From NCBI GenBank assembly GCA_038206985.1, contig JBBRAH010000005.1, forward strand, positions 44,663 to 108,662: a stretch of 64,000 bases of DNA, in the 5' to 3' direction. Source of the DNA: CAXMST01 sp038206985. GTDB lineage: Bacteria; Actinomycetota; Thermoleophilia; Solirubrobacterales; 70-9. Position numbers and translations under genes: made by a program. Within the stretch, counting starts at the first letter, position 1, and each line of letters opens with the position of its first letter. This document shows, one piece after another, positions 57,220-64,000 of the stretch. The notes beneath the pieces were generated by a model. It searched no databases and was not told the origin of the DNA. It saw nothing but the letters and a program-made list of their open reading frames with translations.

Positions 57220-58242
57220 TCAGTCCAGTAGCTCGCGCCGCGCCTTCTCTGCCGCTGCGGCGGCGGCCTCGTCCGCCTGACGCTGAATCTCTCGCTGGAC
57301 CTCGAGCTGGCGTTTGCGATTGGCCGCCTCGACCTGGGCCTCCGCCTTCTGCGCCTCCTGCTCCATCTCCGAGCGGATCGTGCGCTCGAGCTCGGAGGCC
57401 CGCCGCTCGGCCTCCTTGCGGGCGCCCTCCTCGACCTCCTCGCGAATCTTCTGCTGCTCGGAGGCGAGGCGGCGCTTGATCTCTTCCTCCTTGTCGCGGG
57501 CCGTGCGGACCCGGGCCTTTTCCGCCTCCTCATCCGCCTCTCTCTGGAGGCGCTCGGCCTCGGCCGCAAGGCGCTGCTCGGCCTCTTGGCGGGCCCGGGA
57601 CTCCGCCTCCCGGGCGAGCTGCTCGGCGAGGCGCGAAAGCTTGTTCTCGGCGATCTCGAGCATCTCCTCGGAGCGCTTGCGAGAGTCGCGCTCGGTATCG
57701 AGCGCTTCCTCGGCCTTGCGGGTGCGCTCCACGATCTCGGCCTCGACCCGTTCGCGAAGCTCGGCCGCCTCGGCCTCCAGTTCGGCCTCGCGCTTGCTCG
57801 TCGCCGCCTCGACCTGCTTGCGCACCCGCTCGGCCGCCTCAGCCTGCAGCTTCGCGGCTGCGGCGCGCAGCTTCTGCTCGGCCTGAGCCTTGAGCCGTTC
57901 CCGGGTCTGGACCAGGCGCGCCTCGTAGCGCGCAACGGTCTCGCGCGCGGCGGTTACCGCCGCCTCCTCGGCTTCCTGAGCGGCTTCCTGAGCGGCCAAC
58001 GCGTTGCGCTCCGCGTTGCGGCGATCCTCCAGCGCCTTGCGGGCCTGGGCCTCGGCCTCGGACGCGCGTAGAGATGCCGACCGCGCCTCGGCCGAGATCC
58101 TCCGCACATCGTCCGCCAGCGAGGTGATTCCCTTCAGGCGGGCATCCTCGACCGCCGAGCCGAGGCCGTTCGCGGCATCGCGAGCCTGGCCCGCTTCGGC
58201 AGGAATCTCGATTCCGTTGGCTGTCTTCTGTTCCTCTGGCAC
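57220..58242 (-). CDS. Long charged coiled-coil protein
   Basis: A 340-residue, Glu/Ala/Arg-rich protein that is almost entirely predicted coiled coil from residue ~55 to the end. There is no signal peptide, membrane helix or enzymatic motif. It resembles TolA- or DivIVA-like scaffold proteins only in composition. Function unknown; a cytoskeletal or polar scaffold role is possible. GTG 58242 has GAGGAC upstream. Confidence 0.7.
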   Translation of the reverse strand: MPEEQKTANGIEIPAEAGQARDAANGLGSAVEDARLKGITSLADDVRRISAEARSASLRASEAEAQARKALEDRRNAERNALAAQEAAQEAEEAAVTAARETVARYEARLVQTRERLKAQAEQKLRAAAAKLQAEAAERVRKQVEAATSKREAELEAEAAELRERVEAEIVERTRKAEEALDTERDSRKRSEEMLEIAENKLSRLAEQLAREAESRARQEAEQRLAAEAERLQREADEEAEKARVRTARDKEEEIKRRLASEQQKIREEVEEGARKEAERRASELERTIRSEMEQEAQKAEAQVEAANRKRQLEVQREIQRQADEAAAAAAEKARRELLD

Positions 58243-58334
58243 GTCGCTGTCCTCGCTCGCTCGACCGGGCGACCCTACCCCACTTTTCGCTGCACGGGGA
58301 CCGGTTCGCCCCGGGTGGCCGGGGCCGTGGTGGG

Positions 58335-58544
58335 CTAACCGCCGAACCGATTGAACTCGTCGGCTGACTGGGCCCCGATGATCAGCAGCACGGTGCCGAA
58401 CAGGACGATCGCAATTGCGACCGCCAGCAGCCGTGGCATTCGCGCCGCCTGCGCGTAGGCGCCGACGAGGAATCCCCCGAGAATCATGATCCCGTAGATC
58501 GGTGAATTGTCCGCTAGGAGTTCAGCGAGTAGAGGCTGCAACAT
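58335..58544 (-). CDS. Small two-helix membrane protein
   Basis: A 69-residue protein with helices at about 17-33 and 39-58 (GIMILGGFLVGAYAQ and LLAVAIAIVLFGTVLLII). No family recognised. On the minus strand GATAAT (58556-58551) is 6 nt before ATG 58544, a leaderless signal. It shares this AT-rich spot with the divergent MoxR gene. Confidence 0.65.
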   Translation of the reverse strand: MLQPLLAELLADNSPIYGIMILGGFLVGAYAQAARMPRLLAVAIAIVLFGTVLLIIGAQSADEFNRFGG

Positions 58545-58568
58545 CCCCCCATTATCATCACCGCGGCC

Positions 58569-59498
58569 ATGTCAGATCCTCATACGGCGGAATCCGCCCC
58601 CCAAACCACCGTCGCCGAGACGAAGAGCGCACTCGATTCGGTGGGCTATCTGGCCGATGAGCCGGCCGCCCTGGTCTCCCATCTGGCCCAGCGTCTGGGC
58701 AAGCCGGTGCTCGTCGAGGGACCGGCCGGGGTCGGTAAGACGGAGCTGGCCAAGGCGCTCTCGAGGGCGACCGGGCGCGAGCTGATCCGTCTGCAGTGCT
58801 ACGAGGGCCTCGACGAGGCCAAGGCGCTGTACGAATGGAATTACCGCAAGCAGCTGCTGCGGATCCAGGCCGAGGCCGACGACAGCTCCGCGAGCTTCGA
58901 CCAGATCTTCACCGACGAATTTCTGCTCACGCGGCCGCTGATGACCGCGATCGCCTCGCCCGACCCGGTCGTCCTGCTGATCGACGAGATCGACAAGACG
59001 GACCAGGAGTTCGAGGCGATGCTGCTGGAGGTCCTCTCGGATTTCCAGATCTCGATTCCCGAGCTGGGCGTGATCGAGGCCGTCACGCACCCGATCGTCG
59101 TCCTCACCTCCAACAACTCGCGTGAGCTGACCGAGGCGCTCAAGCGCCGCTGCCTCTACCTGTGGCTCGACTACCCCGACACCGAGCGCGAGCTCGAGAT
59201 CGTCCGCCTGCACGCGCCCGAGCTGGACGAGACGCTCGGCCGCCGCCTCGTCGAGATCATCCACATGGTCCGCGAGCTCGACCTGAAAAAGCCGCCCTCG
59301 ATCGCCGAGTCGATCGACTGGGCCCGGGCACTCCTGCTGCTCGGCGCCGACGACATCGATCAGGAGACCTTCATGCACACGATGAGCATCATCGTCAAGC
59401 ATCGGACCGATATCGACCTCGTGGCGGAGCGGGTCGGCGTGCGACTCGCCTCGCCGCCGGCGACGCAGGGATCGGCCGGAGCGGACGGCGAGGGCTGA
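58569..59498 (+). CDS. MoxR-family AAA+ ATPase (CoxD-like)
   Basis: A 309-residue AAA+ protein with Walker A GPAGVGKTELAKAL, Walker B VLLIDEIDKTD, the sensor 1 TSNNSREL and the arginine-finger region ALKRRCLYLWLDYPD. MoxR ATPases act with VWA proteins to mature metalloenzymes or other complexes. The pair with the next gene matches CoxD/CoxE of carbon-monoxide dehydrogenase systems, but no cox structural gene is in view. Starts 4 nt before the partner's start in operon terms. Confidence 0.92.
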   Translation: MSDPHTAESAPQTTVAETKSALDSVGYLADEPAALVSHLAQRLGKPVLVEGPAGVGKTELAKALSRATGRELIRLQCYEGLDEAKALYEWNYRKQLLRIQAEADDSSASFDQIFTDEFLLTRPLMTAIASPDPVVLLIDEIDKTDQEFEAMLLEVLSDFQISIPELGVIEAVTHPIVVLTSNNSRELTEALKRRCLYLWLDYPDTERELEIVRLHAPELDETLGRRLVEIIHMVRELDLKKPPSIAESIDWARALLLLGADDIDQETFMHTMSIIVKHRTDIDLVAERVGVRLASPPATQGSAGADGEG

Positions 59499-59502
59499 GC
59501 GA

Positions 59503-60891
59503 ATGGCAACCGAGGGCCTCGCCGAGGGTCTCGCGCCGAAGATCATCGGCTTCTGCGACGAACTGCGCAACGAGGGCCTCGCCGTGGGCACGGCCGAGAT
59601 CCTCGACGCCTTCGCAGCGGTCGGCGAGATTCCCTGGGGCGAGCGCGAGGATTTCCGGGAGGCGCTGGCGGCGACCCTGGCCAAGTCCCCCGACGACCGG
59701 CGGCTCTTCGAGCTGATCTTCGATCGCTTCTTCTTCCGCGCCGCCGAATCCGAGGCTCTCGAGCGCGAGATCGCTGAGGGAGCAGACCGCTTCGATGGCG
59801 GCGAGCGACTCGACCTCGAGGAACTGCGCGAGATGATCCGCCAGAGTCTTGCCGAGGGCGACGATGCTCAGATGCGCGACCTCGCCCGGCTGGCGGTGAC
59901 CGCCTTCGGCCGCCGCGGCGAGGGTTCAGGCGTGGTCGGTGTAGATGTGCAGCGCATCCGCCGCTCGCTCGGCCTGCAGCCGGGGCAGCCCAGCGCGCCC
60001 CAGGGCGAGGCCGAGGAGCAGCCGCCGATCGACCGCGACAGCCTGCGCCAGTTTGAGGGCTACCTGCGCAAGGAGCTCGAGCGCGCTCTGATCGAGCGCA
60101 CGGAGAAGCTACCGCCCTCCCGTCCGCTCGCCGAGATGGACCGCGCGCTTCCCACGAGCCCGACCCAGGATCTGGCCGCGGTGCACCGCGCGGTGACGAT
60201 GCTCAAGCGCCGCCTCGCGACGCTGGGTCACGAGCAGCGCGGGCGCAAGCGGGCCCAGGTCGTCGACATGCGAAAGACCATGCGGACCTCGCTGGAGACG
60301 GGCGGTGTGCCGATGCAGCTCCGCTACCGGCCGAAGCGTCCCCGGCGGCCCGAGATCTACGTGCTCTGCGACGTCTCGACCTCGGTCACCTCCGCAAGCG
60401 TCTTCTTCCTCAGCGTCCTGCACGCCCTGCACGACTCGTTCCGCAAGCTGCGCAGCTTCGTGTTCATCGAGCGCATCAGCGAGATCACCGAGGTCTTCGA
60501 GAAGGAGAGGGACTTCCGCAAGATCAGCGAGCGGATCAGCCGCGACGGCGGCGTCGCCGACGTCTCCGGCTACACCGACTACGGCCGCGTCTGGAACGAG
60601 TTCCTGACCGAGATCTCGGGCGACCTCGACCCGCGTTCGACGGTGATCGTGCTCGGCGACGCCCGCACCAACGGCCGCGACCCGCACCCCGAGATCTTTG
60701 CCCGGATCACCGAGAAGGCCGGTCGCGTGTTCTGGCTCAACCCCGAGCCGAAGCTCTACTGGAACTACGGCGACTCCGTGATGGCCGCCTACGAGCCTCA
60801 CGTGACGAAGGCCTTCGAGTGCTGGACGACGCGTCACCTGGAGGAGTTCGTCAACGTGGTCGCAGGCGGCGAGGCGCTCAGCGACAGCTGA
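59503..60891 (+). CDS. VWA-domain protein, CoxE-like
   Basis: A 462-residue protein with a helical N-terminal half and a C-terminal von Willebrand A domain having the metal-site motif CDVSTSV (DxSxS) and later VIVLGDARTNG. This is the CoxE/YeiM group that partners MoxR ATPases. They form a chaperone-like unit for an unknown client. It begins 4 nt after the moxR stop. It ends 64 bp before the TPP riboswitch. Confidence 0.9.
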   Translation: MATEGLAEGLAPKIIGFCDELRNEGLAVGTAEILDAFAAVGEIPWGEREDFREALAATLAKSPDDRRLFELIFDRFFFRAAESEALEREIAEGADRFDGGERLDLEELREMIRQSLAEGDDAQMRDLARLAVTAFGRRGEGSGVVGVDVQRIRRSLGLQPGQPSAPQGEAEEQPPIDRDSLRQFEGYLRKELERALIERTEKLPPSRPLAEMDRALPTSPTQDLAAVHRAVTMLKRRLATLGHEQRGRKRAQVVDMRKTMRTSLETGGVPMQLRYRPKRPRRPEIYVLCDVSTSVTSASVFFLSVLHALHDSFRKLRSFVFIERISEITEVFEKERDFRKISERISRDGGVADVSGYTDYGRVWNEFLTEISGDLDPRSTVIVLGDARTNGRDPHPEIFARITEKAGRVFWLNPEPKLYWNYGDSVMAAYEPHVTKAFECWTTRHLEEFVNVVAGGEALSDS

Positions 60892-60954
60892 TCCGGACCT
60901 GGCCGCTGATCCTTCACCTGGATGACCGATGACCTAGACTCCGAAGCCGTTGAT

Positions 60955-61057
60955 CAGGGGTGCTCGCGGGTGTTGCGGGCTGAGATAGCGCCTCACGGTC
61001 GCAGTACCACCCGGCGCTGACCCTCGGAACCTGTGCGGTAATGCGCGCGGAGGGAGA
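60955..61057 (+). promoter_or_regulatory. TPP (THI-element) riboswitch
   Basis: The order AGGGGTGC (60956-60963), GGCTGAGA (60978-60985), TGACCC (61018-61023), GGAACCTG (61026-61033), GGTAATGC (61037-61044) and GAGGGA (about 61050-61055) matches the thiamine pyrophosphate aptamer, including a GC-rich P3 stem extended by an insertion. The last conserved element merges with the ribosome site GGAGGGAGA directly before the start codon, so TPP binding should hide it and block translation. Confidence 0.92.
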
Positions 61058-61918
61058 ATGCAAACGAGCCCGGCCCACTCGGTCGAGACAGACGAAACGC
61101 TGACGGAGCCGAACCCGGACAGCCCCGCCGACGCCGACCGCGGCATGCCCCGCGTGGCTCATGGACTGCGCCTGCGCGGAGTCGGGCACTCGTTCGGAGA
61201 ACTCGAGGTGATCTCGGGCCTCGAGCTGGACGTCGAGCCGAACCGCACCGTGGCCCTGGTCGGGCCCTCCGGCTGTGGCAAGTCAACGGCGCTGGAGCTG
61301 ATCGCCGGTCTCGATGAGCCACGGCGCGGCACGATCTCCATCGGCGAGGCATCCGACGCCGCCGGGCGCCTCGAGCGCGCTGTCTATATGCCGCAGCGCG
61401 ATCAGCTCTTTCCCTGGCTGCGCGCGATCGACAACGCCGCCCTTCCCCTGAGGATCGCGGGCAGCTCGCGTCGTGAGGCGAGGGAGACAGCACGCCCGCT
61501 CTTCGAACGCCTCGGTCTCACCGGGTTCGAGCGGGTTCGCCCGCGGGAACTCTCGGGGGGAATGCGCCAGCGCGTTGCCTTCGCGCGCACCCTGCTGGCG
61601 GGCAAGCCGGTGCTGCTGCTCGACGAGCCTTTCGCCTCGCTCGACGCGATCACACGGGCCGACCTGCAGGAATGGCTGCTCGAGGCTCTCGCCACCGAGC
61701 CACGCACCACCGTCCTCGTCACCCACGACGTGGAGGAGGCGCTGTTTGTAGCCGACACCACCCTGGTGCTCAGCTCGCGGCCCGCGCGGGTCCTGGAGGT
61801 TCTGGCTCGGCCCGTTACGGGGCCCACCGAGCGCGCGGCCGTCGTGACCGACCCGGTCTTCGTCGCAGCCCGCGATCGCGCCCTGCGGGCCCTCGCGGGA
61901 GGGGACCGCGAGCGATGA
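61058..61918 (+). CDS. thiZ: Thiamine-precursor ABC transporter ATPase (ThiZ-like)
   Basis: A 286-residue ABC ATPase of the taurine/nitrate/THI5-type importers. Walker A GPSGCGKST (about 70-78), Q-loop MPQRDQLFPW, signature ELSGGMRQRVAFAR and Walker B LLLDEPFASLD are present. An N-terminal ~30-residue disordered stretch precedes the domain. The upstream TPP riboswitch and the ThiY-like partner indicate import of a pyrimidine precursor of thiamine. Overlaps the permease start by ATGA. Confidence 0.92.
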   Translation: MQTSPAHSVETDETLTEPNPDSPADADRGMPRVAHGLRLRGVGHSFGELEVISGLELDVEPNRTVALVGPSGCGKSTALELIAGLDEPRRGTISIGEASDAAGRLERAVYMPQRDQLFPWLRAIDNAALPLRIAGSSRREARETARPLFERLGLTGFERVRPRELSGGMRQRVAFARTLLAGKPVLLLDEPFASLDAITRADLQEWLLEALATEPRTTVLVTHDVEEALFVADTTLVLSSRPARVLEVLARPVTGPTERAAVVTDPVFVAARDRALRALAGGDRER

Positions 61919-62685
61919 GGCGCCTGCGAGCCATCCTCCCCCCGCTTCTGCTTCTCGCGTTACTGCTCGTGGCGTGGCAGTTCGCCGCGCGCCAGGACAT
62001 GATCGCCGACTTCCTCGGCCTCGACCCGCAACTGGTCCCGGCGCCAAGCGAGATCGCCGACTCACTGTGGACGAACCGCGCCCTGCTCGCCGACAACGCC
62101 TGGGTCACCTTCCAGGAGGTGCTCGGCGGATTCGCGCTCGCGCTCGCAGTCGGCGTCTGTTTCGCCACCGCGCTGCACCTCTCGCCGCTGCTGCGGCGGG
62201 CCTTCTACCCCTTGATCGTCGCGTCGCAAACCGTACCGATCATCGTCATCGCCCCGATCCTCGTGGTCTGGCTCGGCTTCGGGATCGGGCCGAAGATCGC
62301 GATCGTGGCCCTCATCTGCTTCTTTCCGATCACCGTCAACACCCTCGATGGCCTCGAGACCGTCGATCCGGAGCAACGCAAGATGATGCGCAGCCTCGGC
62401 GCGGGTCGGGTGCAACGCTTCCGGCGGCTCGAGCTGCCGACGGCACTGCCCTACCTGCTCAGCGGGGCCAAGATCGCGATCGCCGTGTCCGTGATCGGCG
62501 CGGTGTTCGGGGAGTGGGCCGGCTCCAGCGAGGGGCTCGGGCATCTGATGCTCGTCGACAATGCGCAGCTCGAGGTGGCGCGGCTGTTCGCCGCGGTCTT
62601 CGTGCTCTCGCTGATGGCAATCGCCCTCTTCGGCGCGCTCGCGCTGCTCGAGCGGCGCTTTGCCTGGTGGGGCAAGGACCGCTGA
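61915..62685 (+). CDS. thiX: Thiamine-precursor ABC transporter permease (ThiX-like)
   Basis: A 256-residue SsuC/ThiX-type permease with about six helices and the EAA-like coupling loop MMRSLGAGRVQRFRRLELPTALPYL. The N-terminal helix PPLLLLALLLVAWQF leads in. It starts in the stop of the ATPase gene. With ThiZ and the binding protein it forms the complete importer. Confidence 0.93.
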   Translation: MRRLRAILPPLLLLALLLVAWQFAARQDMIADFLGLDPQLVPAPSEIADSLWTNRALLADNAWVTFQEVLGGFALALAVGVCFATALHLSPLLRRAFYPLIVASQTVPIIVIAPILVVWLGFGIGPKIAIVALICFFPITVNTLDGLETVDPEQRKMMRSLGAGRVQRFRRLELPTALPYLLSGAKIAIAVSVIGAVFGEWAGSSEGLGHLMLVDNAQLEVARLFAAVFVLSLMAIALFGALALLERRFAWWGKDR

Positions 62686-62735
62686 GACCCCGGACCCGGC
62701 TCGACACGACTTTCAATGCAACAACAGGAGGAACA

Positions 62736-63764
62736 GTGAGAAGGACACGACCCAGATCGATCGCGCTCATCGCCGCATTCGCGGCCGCCATCTGCCTCAC
62801 CGCCGGCGGATGCGGGGAGAAATCGGAGGATTCCTCCGACATCGAACTCGAGAAGTTCGACCTGTCGCTCGATTTCTTCGTCAACGCCGACCACGCCGGG
62901 ATCTACACCGCGCTGGAAGAGGGCTACTTCGAAGACGCCGGTCTCGATGTCCAGGCGCGCATCCCCTCGGACCCTTCCGCCCCGATCAAGCTGCTCGCCG
63001 CCGGCCGGGTTGATCTCGCGATCTCCTACGAGCCCGAGGTGATGCTGGCCCGCGACCAGGGCCTCGACGTGGTCGCCGTCGCGGCGCTGGTCCAGGAACC
63101 GCTGACCTCGCTGATCTCTCTGCCGGACGCCAAGATCCAGAGGCCGGCAGACCTCGAAGGGAAGACCGTGGTGACCGCCGGTATCCCGTACCAGACCGCC
63201 TATCTGGAAACGATCCTGCGCGACGCCGGGGTCTCCCCCGACGACGTCGAGCAGGTGGATGTGGGCTTCAACCTCCTGCAACCCGTGCTCAGCGGGCGCG
63301 CCGACGCGATGTTCGGGGGCTTCCGCAACGTCGAGGGTGTGCAGCTGCAGGAGGAGGGCAAGAAGCCGCTGATCAAGCCGGTGGACGAGCTCGGCATTCC
63401 CACCTATGACGAGCTCGTACTCGTCGCCCGTGGCACCCGCGTCGCCGACGACCCCGAGGCGATCCGGCTGTTCATCGGCGCGCTGGAGCGCGGCACGCGT
63501 GCCGCGCAGCAGGATCCCGCCCTGGCGACCGACGCCCTGCTCGCGGCCTCACCCGAGCTGGACAGGGAGCTGACCAGCGCGGAGGTGCGGGCAACGCTGC
63601 CGCTGTTCTCAGCCCCTCAGGGGCGGCCCTACGGATTCATGGACCCCAGCGAGTGGGTGGGCTTCGCCGGCTTCCTCGCCGAGGAGGGTCAGATCAGCCC
63701 GGGGATCGGAACCAAGGAGCTGCTCACCAACGACCTGCTCCCGGGCGAGGTTCCCGGCTCCTAA
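62736..63764 (+). CDS. thiY: Thiamine-pyrimidine-binding lipoprotein (ThiY/NMT1-like)
   Basis: A 342-residue lipoprotein: signal peptide with lipobox TAGGC, then an NMT1/THI5-like binding domain with LDFFVNADHAGIYTALEEGYF, AISYEPEVMLARDQGLDVVAVAAL and PDALV-like loops (AADPSAPIKLLAAGRVD region). ThiY binds N-formyl-4-amino-5-aminomethyl-2-methylpyrimidine, a thiamine breakdown product. AGGAGG precedes GTG 62736. Last gene of the riboswitch-controlled operon. Confidence 0.92.
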   Translation: MRRTRPRSIALIAAFAAAICLTAGGCGEKSEDSSDIELEKFDLSLDFFVNADHAGIYTALEEGYFEDAGLDVQARIPSDPSAPIKLLAAGRVDLAISYEPEVMLARDQGLDVVAVAALVQEPLTSLISLPDAKIQRPADLEGKTVVTAGIPYQTAYLETILRDAGVSPDDVEQVDVGFNLLQPVLSGRADAMFGGFRNVEGVQLQEEGKKPLIKPVDELGIPTYDELVLVARGTRVADDPEAIRLFIGALERGTRAAQQDPALATDALLAASPELDRELTSAEVRATLPLFSAPQGRPYGFMDPSEWVGFAGFLAEEGQISPGIGTKELLTNDLLPGEVPGS

Positions 63765-63790
63765 GCGGATGCCCCGGCGGGCCGGACAGG

Positions 63791-64000
63791 CTAGGCGGCC
63801 TCGAGCTCCGGGCGTGGTGGGTGATAGCGAATCGGCCTTGCGGAGCGCGCCTTACGCGCGTACCCGACCAGGGTGAAGAGACCGGCCCAGCCCCGCCAGG
63901 GGGCGAAGCGCGAATAGAAGTCCTCGACCTCGGCCACGGTGGCCCGGCGCTCGAGGCCAATCAGGTGCGGTACCAGCTTGAGATAGGCGAGATCGCCGGC
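63791..64000 (-). CDS. DNA-3-methyladenine glycosylase (AlkA-like), 3' end
   Basis: The last 69 residues of a leftward gene entering from the window edge. Sequence such as AGDLAYLKLVPHL, TVAEVEDFYSRFAPWRGWAGLF matches the C-terminal part of HhH-GPD glycosylases of the AlkA group, where FaPyRs.A.lyLW-like motifs occur. They remove alkylated bases. The catalytic Asp lies outside the window. A basic tail (ARKARSARPIRYH) follows the fold. Confidence 0.75.
   Translation of the reverse strand, partial: AGDLAYLKLVPHLIGLERRATVAEVEDFYSRFAPWRGWAGLFTLVGYARKARSARPIRYHPPRPELEAA

Noticed and set aside
58569..60891. Carbon-monoxide dehydrogenase locus
   Set aside because: Only the MoxR/CoxE-like maturation pair is present; no CoxM, CoxS or CoxL sequence occurs in the window.

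Overview
The window is very GC-rich, gene-dense DNA with no rRNA, tRNA, CRISPR array, transposase or phage gene that I can recognise. It reads as ordinary chromosome of an actinobacterium. Two F420-type LLM oxidoreductases, a paired ArsA/Get3-like ATPase, EgtB/EgtD, three-part transhydrogenase, a LigC-type ligase and many apparently leaderless genes support Actinomycetota. The gene mix suggests the Thermoleophilia/Solirubrobacter branch, but that placement is inference.

Layout. 1-5.2 kb: 5' end of a gamma-glutamyltranspeptidase gene, then ftsZ and a ParA/Soj ATPase in one leftward overlapping operon; both cytoskeletal proteins carry long disordered N-terminal extensions. Divergent to them is the ArsA/Get3-like ATPase pair. 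5.2-11.7 kb (leftward): a large unknown protein, an HxlR regulator, pilT, a 5'-truncated cell-surface gene remnant and the primary sigma factor. The sigma gene has a striking leader: consensus promoter, short RNA, intrinsic terminator and a 10-codon upstream ORF. 11.8-18.6 kb: a YihY operon, an NmrA-like reductase, glpX, an intergenic region with a 16-bp palindrome and a tandem fold-back repeat, a membrane protein, an LLM oxidoreductase and a nucleotidyl cyclase.

18.6-24.6 kb (leftward) is a six-gene run, egtB-egtD followed by an osmoprotectant-type ABC transporter (ATPase with CBS pair, two permeases, lipoprotein). It links ergothioneine synthesis with a transporter that may carry ergothioneine, hercynine or another betaine. 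24.6-41 kb: a pilin-signal secreted protein, LapA, PRC-barrel protein, pntB-pntAB-pntAA, a Ser/Thr kinase with an extracellular propeller, a second LLM enzyme, a cupin, a CtpE-like P-type ATPase coupled to pyruvate kinase, a lipoprotein, GST, methyltransferase and crotonase. 41-52 kb: a membrane PI-PLC-like protein, an acetyltransferase-like protein, LigC, an L-2-hydroxyglutarate oxidase coupled to a degenerate cyclase, thiolase, rhodanese, a DUF5679 protein, a GGDEF/HD-GYP protein, a PAS protein and an MBL hydrolase.

52-57 kb is a nitrogen block: amtB, a PII protein lacking Tyr51, a PucR-type regulator and two tandem S51 peptidases. 57-64 kb: a coiled-coil protein, a small membrane protein, a MoxR/CoxE-like pair, a TPP riboswitch controlling thiXYZ-type pyrimidine uptake, and the 3' end of an AlkA-like glycosylase gene.

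Several start codons were moved from the longest reading frame using Shine-Dalgarno sites, stop/start overlaps or a -10-like hexamer 6-9 nt upstream. The last signal is frequent enough here to suggest widespread leaderless transcription, possibly from ATC in two genes.
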